Source: Enoplosus armatus
Lineage: Eukaryota > Chordata > Actinopteri > Centrarchiformes > Enoplosidae
DNA length: 64,000 nt
Assembly (NCBI RefSeq): GCF_043641665.1
Contig: NC_092193.1
Location: 21,540,784-21,604,783, forward strand
Reading direction: 5' to 3'
In this document: piece by piece, positions 52,401 through 60,763 of the stretch
How the letters are laid out: each line of letters starts with the position of its first letter
Numbering within the stretch: position 1 is the first letter of the stretch
Translations under genes and position numbers: made by a program
Notes under the pieces: generated by a model
What the model was told of the DNA's origin: nothing
Seen by the model: only the letters and a program-made list of their open reading frames with translations
Databases searched by the model: none

Positions 52401-53164
52401 CATTGCATTTCTTGTGACGTATTTACAATAAAAGCGCGTGTGATTTTTCGCCAGTTGAGCAGTTTTAACGTAGAACAGCAGCAGCAGCAGGAGGAGGAGG
52501 AGGAGGATGTTCCGTTTGCATTAGCGGCGACTGAAAGCAACTCTGTCCCGCTCTGAAGTGACCGTACAACTCGGCTGTATTACATACATGCAGTGTTTCT
52601 TTTTCGTGTGAAGGCAATTTGAACTTCCTGCCGGAGTGGCGGACTCCGCCACTAACAATGGAAACTGCTACATAGAGAGGCAGTGAAGCCAGATGATGAA
52701 TGAATGGCTGAGCTGCTTGTACTATTGCAAAATACTATCAAATATGGGGTTTGATTTCATGAAAATCTTATTAGAAGATAAGATTTATATATTTTATATT
52801 TAGATATAAGATTATGATTTTAAGAAAAGCTCTAAACTTATCATTATTAAATGACAATGCCTTTGCATTATGTGCCAAAAATAACAGCAGTAAACAGTGA
52901 ATGAATAATAATAAAACGATTTGATATGCAATTCTAAAAACTGTAATCATTATTACATCAAGAGGGCTCCATATAAACATGAACATAGTTTGTCTCTCAT
53001 ACACTGTAGCAGTGTCACTGAGCATAAAATCAGTTTACTGGGCTCTGTGTAGTGTGTATGTGGATTATCTGTCTGTCTATTGATCGTCCTGTCTGTCAGT
53101 GCGGTAGCTTGATAGCTATTATGCTAACAAACTGGGCTTACATGTGTATGTGAGGCAGATAAAA

Positions 53165-53211
<47 letters not shown>

Positions 53212-53311
53212 CCTGCAGTAAAATATCCTTGCACCAGCTCCATGTCTGTGTATGTTAGTCATGCTCTGATTTACGTGGCGGTCAACTCTCTTTCGATTTC
53301 TCTTTCTGTCA

Positions 53312-53356
<45 letters not shown>

Positions 53357-56300
53357 CTGGTTGCCAGCAGCTGTGTATTGTCGCGTGGTATTAGATGGAT
53401 CCTCTGTGTTCTCAGCCAGCAGTTTTATGTCGGATGAGTCATATTGCTGGTGTTGCAGGGTGGAGTGATACAGTGATGGAAACTACTGTAGCATGAGCAA
53501 TAAAGCCATCAGTTGGCGTTCAAGCTCCAATAATGGAGCCATACGATATTAAAGGCCCTGCTGTATGTGTAGTGGCATTAAGTATAGCATCTTTCAAATT
53601 ATTCAGAAAGGAAATGTTTTTTTGTTGTTGTAGAAATATGACACAAGATTGGTGCGGTTCAAGTGCTGCCTTCTGCTTTCTTACTCTCAGTTTTCCCTCG
53701 TTATATCCATGTTGTTGTTGTTGTTGTTGTTATTGTTCAGTCAGTTTCCAAAGGTTTCATTGAGTTTGATTCAGACAGAAATATATCAAATATACCGTCT
53801 TTCCCATGCTACCATACCTGCCATGTTAAGGATCATTTTGTTTATTACAACTTGGAACATATATATATATATTTAATTTCAGTTTTGGCCATTGTTTCTG
53901 TTGATCATGATAACTTTTTACTGACCCAGTTTTTTTTATTTGTTTTTTTTTTTGTTTGCTGAGATTTGGGAATGTGACAATGTCACTACAACAAGTCGGT
54001 GCGGGAAACCGGAGCAATCAGACGATCAGACCGGTCGTAAAAAGCAAAAAAAAAAAAACAGCGGAGTGCTCTTTTAATGCCTGGATTGTCATTGTCTGTG
54101 GCAGTCAGGACAAAGTAGGACTCGTCACACACACCCAGTGTAGACCAAAATAGCACAATAACAATAACGATAAATCAGGCTGACATAATTATAGATGGAG
54201 ACAGAATTCCGTACTTTCTTTGGAAAAAGGGCAAATAACTACTGTTGTAACGAGCATTACAGACTTATAGACCTCTTGGTTTAGTTCATTTACTGCGTCG
54301 GAAATGAATGATGCATATCAGACACCAAAATCAGAAATGAGACTGCAAGGGATCTTGGAATCAATTGAAATTCATGCAGGTGCCACTGAGAGGCCTTGTA
54401 AAGCAGCTGCAGCAAGTGATGAGTGTGCATTAACATCAGCTCAACATTGCGAGGCAGGAACTGACCACAGCTCTATGGTGAAGCCGGACCCAAAAAAAAG
54501 CGAATAGTGGGAACATGAATGCAGGAGGATAACCAAACTCCAAATGAGAGTGACTCCGCCGCCTGCCGCATGAGCCGTTCATGTGAAAATGTCTCCGTGC
54601 TCTTAATCATAGCCTGTGTCTAATTTGGCCTCCAGGCTGGGCTAGTTCGCAGCCGCAGTTTAAAAGTCCAAATGCATCCCATCTTGCTTGATGGGAGCTA
54701 TAGTTCCGGGGGGGACTCGCTTCATGGCGTCTGTTTGATTGCCGGAGAAAACACAGCAGCGGCAAATTGGCAGCGTTTCGGAGGAGATAGAGCAGTTATC
54801 ACACAGCAAACGTCAGCAGGGAGGGAAATGAAAGGGACATTAGGGCACGGCATAGCCGGGCCTGTTCGGCGTCGCTGTTATGTAAGAGATGTGTTGGTGG
54901 CGACAAAGAGCCCCTGTCTTTGTCCGCCCCCCGCCCCCCCCCCGCCATCAGCCCTGCCGGCTGTCTGTCCTTAGCCCCATCAACCTGCCGAACCCCTTCT
55001 GCCTCTGTCTCCCTCTGCCCTGCTCACGTTTCTGCTCACACCTCCCTCCTGATTTCACTTGATTCTCCCTCTCCCTCTCTCGCACTGTGCTCATCCCACC
55101 AATCAGCTGTTAGCAACGCTGGTGCTGCGGCCCAGTGCGACGTAGTGCTTCCTCTCAGGAGGATGGATGTGTTTATTGATCCCCGGGGGGTGGGGGGATT
55201 ACACAAGCCTCATAAGCAATAATGATAGAAATTTTTTTTGTAATCATATTCCGTTGTTAAATATAACTATAACTAAAGATCACTGTAATGGGAACTTATT
55301 ATTCATATTATGGGACATACAGAACATCCTAAAAGGAGCACTCCACAAAACTTACTCACAGAGCTAGCCCTGGGTTAGGGTTAGGGTTAGGGTTAGGGTA
55401 AACCCCCCCCCCCGATGACGAGTTTGCATCATCAGTTTGGATTTGAATTGTAGAAATGTGTACATAAACACAAGTAAAATGTGTGTTATACAATAATATA
55501 TTTATATAATGACACTATATTATTTCACCGTAATTATGCTAGCTGTCTGTGTTAATTGAGCCTGCAGGTTCCACTGTAATTACCAAAGAACACATGCTGT
55601 ATATCTCTGTGGTAATTACATTGTTTGAATTGGATCAGGATGTTGCACAGGGACACGCAGGGACATAATGCTAATCTTATCCCGGGCACGGCGGGTCCTC
55701 TGTCATCTTCATCACACCTTGCCTCTTTCTTTTTTTCTCTCATATAAAACACTCTCTTATAGAATACTATTTATAGTGTGACAGTGACAGAATTGTCATC
55801 AAAGTTATCCTGGGTTAGGTTTGGAGTGTGTGCGCATTTGTAATGGGAGGTTTGAAAGGCCGGGACAGGCAGAGACGGTCTAAGGAAAAATGCTACTGAG
55901 ATGCATTATGGGAATTGCAGTATGGATCTTTGGACCCATACTAGGGACTGAAAGTCATGATAGCTCTGCCTCTGCTGGATCAACCACTTTGACACTTTAA
56001 TCTTGTTAGAAGGTATGTCATTGACCAAACGCCAGCCTTTCTCAGGATCAGTCACCTTAGCCTGGTTTCCGGGGCTTCCGAACTTTGCAAAAATAGCTGT
56101 CGTTCTCATCAGAACTTTGTGGGCAGGATGAAGAATGAGTACGCCATCTCTTTTTTTTGTGTGTGTGTGTGTGCGCGCCACAGCAAGAAAAGTGGCGGCA
56201 GACAAATTCCCAACAAAAACCGCAACGAGAGCGGGAAAGACTGACTCAGCCGAGCGGGTCTCCCACATTCGTATCATTTTATTGTGAAAAACATGAAATG

Positions 56301-57570
56301 AACCGCAACCGCCGCTGCTTCTGTGTAGCCTGGATGTCAGGGGATTGGTGTCCTCTGACAAAATGACAACATCTCCCTACATGAAACACAATGTCAGACT
56401 GAATAATGAAGTGAAACAAGATGGAACATCGGTCTGATTATTGTGCTGACGTTATACAGTATATTATGTCATATAAACATAGATACAGTCACACAAGGTT
56501 CTCCAATTGCTTTATATAAGACATAAAAAGACATTAAGAGAACACGGCTATATATATATATATATATAGCCGTGTTCTCTTAATGTCGTTGGATGTGACC
56601 TCACTGATGTGGATTTTAAAGGCACAGCAATGGGATCACCGGGCTTGGCCTGAGTACCGATCAGACCCAGAATCATCTGCTGGTGCGACCTACATAAACT
56701 CGCCCACGCGGACATTCAAATCTATAAATAACTAAAGTGCAGTTGCAATTAGCAAATGATTTGATGGGATGGACTTTGGCGCTGAAAACCACCGTCCACG
56801 GTGTCCACAGAGGGAGGTGTCCCCGCGGAGCGCCCGACGAGTGTACGAGCTTGTGCTTCTGTGTTCGTCAGGCATTCCGAAGTTGTTGCGCTGTGTGTGT
56901 GAAAACTGCCTTTGTTTACGTTTGCCAGACGAGGACCTCTCGTGGCCACGCAAATGAGGACTTCTGCCTCTGTAAAGAAATAAGGGACCCTCATTTTAGC
57001 ATTGTATACACACTGAGGGGGGGACCACTGTTTATAAAGGACCCCTGTGAACTGAGCTGTCAGAGAATAGCTTTTTCGTCATTGGCTCATTTGCTTGAAA
57101 TAGCTTATTTTATTTTTTTGCACTTAATAAAAAATGTAAAGCAACTTTTTTTTTGGCAGAATAAGCTGTGATGCTGACAATGATGTTCTTTCTCTCACAG
57201 TGAAATCCGACAACAAGGACAAGCAGGAGAAGACGGACATCATGTCCAGCAAGATGGACGCCTTTGACAAGAAAGAGAAAGAGGAGCAGCAGAAAAAGGA
57301 GAGCGGCCCAGACAAGAACCAGAAGTCCGAGAAGATCGTCAAAGATGAGGAGAAGATGGAGAAGATGAACGTGGAGAAGAACAACAAGGCCATGGAGAAG
57401 GCGGAGAAGGCGGACAAGCCGGAGAAGACCAACAAAGACGAGAAGAAGGAAGAGGAGAAGAAGCCGGCTGAGAAGAAGGAGGAGAAGGGAGCGAAAGGGA
57501 CCGCCAAGTCTCCAACGGGCAACGGCAGCAAGACTCTGCCAAGCCCCGACAGCAAGAGCAAGGTGGGTCT

Positions 57571-57633
<63 letters not shown>

Positions 57634-57764
57634 TACTGCTGTCCACACACACAGAGTGTCCAGCGGTAGCATAAACAGCCCTGTCACCCAAAGGTCACCG
57701 CTTTGAACTGTCTAACAACAGCCTGCTGAAGTGTCCTTGAGCAAGACGCGCAGACCGCTGCCTG

Positions 57765-57805
<41 letters not shown>

Positions 57806-57846
57806 CTTCAGTCAGTGCACTGCTTCTGCTACTTCCACCGCTCCCT

Positions 57847-57886
<40 letters not shown>

Positions 57887-60732
57887 TGTGTGTGTCTGAT
57901 GTCTGTCTTGAGGCCTGTTCACACCAGATTTGGCAGCAAAATTGACTTATCTCGGCGGAATCTCAGCAATCAGTGGGTTTGCTCGCAGGGGGGCGAATTG
58001 AATCTGTCCAAATCTTTTGTGTGAAGTTCAGTTTAGAGGAACTTTGACATGCAAGTTGTTGGCCAATAGCAAACCGTGGGGACGGAATGGAAAGCCGGAG
58101 AGTCCAAAATGGAGGAAGCCATCACAGCTCATTAGCTGTGTTGCACCGTCCACATTCATTAAGGGCCGTAACTAATTATTATTTTCACTGTCGAGTCATC
58201 TGCCGATTCTTTTCTCGATGAATCGGCTGTCTAATGGTCGTTAAAATGCCACAAAACTGTGAAAAATGTCCGTCACAGTTTCCTAAAGCCTAAGGAGATC
58301 AAAGAAATCCTCTCAAATGATGTTATTTGTCTGTTGATTGACTCATCGATCAATTAGTCGCTGCAGCTCAAATTTCTTTTGAATCCCTCCTGTTGGACTA
58401 CAAACTGCTCCACAAAAGAGGCGTGGTTTGTGGAAAGCTACGAGACGGGAGTCGAGGGTACAAACACGTCTCTGAATAAACTACATGAACTTGTTGTCCG
58501 GTCAGCGGACCGAGCTAACTTGCTCACTGTCAGTTAGCTTAGCTTCCAGCCCCACCTGCTGAGCGACGGTGCACAGGTGAACTTGAGTGCTGTGCCACTC
58601 TCTGGGCTACATATCAAGTGTGTGCTACATGTCAACGTCCACCATTGAGTCTCTGGGTGTGGGTGTGTGCTGTGTGAATGCAGTATCTGACACCATGTGC
58701 TACTTTTTGGGCTGCTGCTCATTTCACCAGATTTCTGGAGGCTTATAATTTTATAATTTTCAGCTCATGAGCTCTTTGACGTGGCTACGAATTTCATTTA
58801 ATTTTAGAATTAATTTCACGATTGTCATATGGTTGCTGGCTGTGCTGCCATATCACGCTGTCATTGCAATCAGTGATTTCATCTCTTTTTCTTGGCTTGT
58901 TCTTTCTCTACATATCTGTGCCCCCCCCCCCCCTTCACCCCTCTCTTTTTTTTTACTGTTATTGTGGCTTCTTTTGATTCCATTATCACCAGCCTGACGT
59001 GGGTTCAACTAAACCAAACTCATCCAAATCCCGCCCATCCACCCTCTCCACCAATGGCGAGGCCAAACGCCCCTTCCCCACCACAGCCTCAACTAATAAA
59101 AAAAGCCCTGTACCCAAGGCGACCACACCCACCACCGCCAAGCGGTCGCCAACGGCAACTGGTTCCGCTAAGGCTGCCAAGGTGAGTATGATACACATGG
59201 GTAGATATATTTCAAATAGGATGAATGTACAGGGCTTGAGGTCCCTCTCAGTCCACGTTCCTGTCTGTGCCTGTTTTCTTGTGAAACATCATCAGTCACA
59301 TCCCAGTTCAATCGGGGTGGACATGTATCCCAGCATGCATTTCTTGTTTCAAATCGACCCCAGGGCATCGCTCTAGGATATGAGCTAAGCTGATACCGAA
59401 AATTGTTTTAATTTTCATCCCTTCAGCTGTCAGTCTGTCACCCAGTAATGTTTTGGTATTTTCATTTGTTTCATTCGTTTTTGAAGGTATGAGCTAGCCG
59501 GGCTAGCCGGGCTAGCTCATCTGTGGAGTTTTGGTTCAGTATATGAACATATTATGCCACGCGCACAAATAAAAATGCACTTTTTATAGATAAAAACAGT
59601 AGCAGCACAGTGGTATAGTAACAGTATAACTGGGTAGCCTCTTGAAATGCTATAAAAGCTACCTGTGATCATCATGACAGCCTTTATGGTTTAACCTCCG
59701 TATTGCTCAATTATTTAACATGAACAATTTGATGGGCTAGAGTTCTCATGTGCAGATGTTATTTATCTAGAGCGTCACCCTATAAACACTATGATACTTG
59801 CATCGGATAGCTGTTTTCAATTTAATGTATAACGGTATCTGTCCCCATCAAAAACCAGAAATAAATAATGTTGCGTACACTAGAGTTATCATTGATTGTA
59901 TGCAGCCTATGATCACTATCTGTAATGTAAGCTGAATGTGTTCAGCCTCTCTGAGAAAAAGTCACCGTCGACCACCAACGTTTATTCTGTAAACGAAAAC
60001 GAAACTTAATGCAAAATGAAATCGAAATCCCTCCCGTTAAAACGAAAGCTGATAATGAAAGGTTTGTATAAAACCGACATCTAAACCAATCAGCTCTTAG
60101 TTCAGGGGAGAGCCAGGCGTTTCCCATCGTGCGCCTGGCTCCCAAAAACTTCCGCGGCCTCGATCTTCTGTCCTGCAAGTCGGACAGGCAGCTAACCGCC
60201 GTGCGTTGTGGGTCGATCGCCAGAGTCCGGCTGAGCTGGCGATGTCGGCAAGATGTCGGTGTCCTCCTGTTGATATGGCACACTGAGACTTCTCTCTTGC
60301 CTACTGTGGCTTTAAAAGCTTTTATACCTGCATGGTCCTGTACGACCTCCGACATCACTGACCGTCCCAAACGTCTTTACTGTGGTGACTGTGTCTCAGT
60401 TTACTTCCTCCCTTCCTGTTTGTCACAAGTCTGTCTTCGCCTTATTTCCTGCCTTTGCTTTCGCTCTCTTGTTTATGTCGTGGTTGCATGATTGGCTTCG
60501 TGACGCCGGAAAAACAGGATAGCCTTTTATGCACAACACCACTCACAAACTGTCAAAAAAAAAACTAAAAAAACACACACACACCCAAGGCTTATCTCTC
60601 CTCGGTTTTCCAGACTCCAGAAAATGGTACCGCCGAGAAACGCCCACCTGTGCCAAAGGCCACGCCCACACCCCGTGCAGCTGCAAATAAGAACGGCAAC
60701 TCTGGGACCGCAAGTAAAACTGCTGGTACGTG

Positions 60733-60763
<31 letters not shown>

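Larger units (their letters stand above)
48594..57200 (+). other. map4 intron F-G
   Basis: 8.6 kb with no supported exon. Contains a CCAAT/TATA-like pair (48783, 48839), (GT)n 51144-51165, (GT)n 53170-53209 and (CA)n 53314-53355 in inverted relation, a GCAGCAG/GAGGAG run (52480-52505), the telomere-like array at 55375, the (CA-rich) 56158-56175 and the 58-bp palindrome at 56530. Confidence 0.65.
57563..58992 (+). other. map4 intron G-H
   Basis: CA tract 57575-57630, (CA)n 57767-57804, (GT)n about 57849-57885, hAT-like copy 58162-58371, poly-C 58920-58932. No exon seen. Confidence 0.75.

Noticed and set aside
57110..57691. Antisense ORFs of 187-193 codons, Leu/Val/Phe-rich
   Set aside because: Mirror of the AAG/GAG-rich exon G and the adjacent CA tract; the apparent hydrophobic segments are codon shadows.
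57200..57706. Independent small gene starting at 57200 and reading through the CA repeat
   Set aside because: The first codon is GTG across a 3' splice site, and the frame after 57562 is intron and microsatellite.
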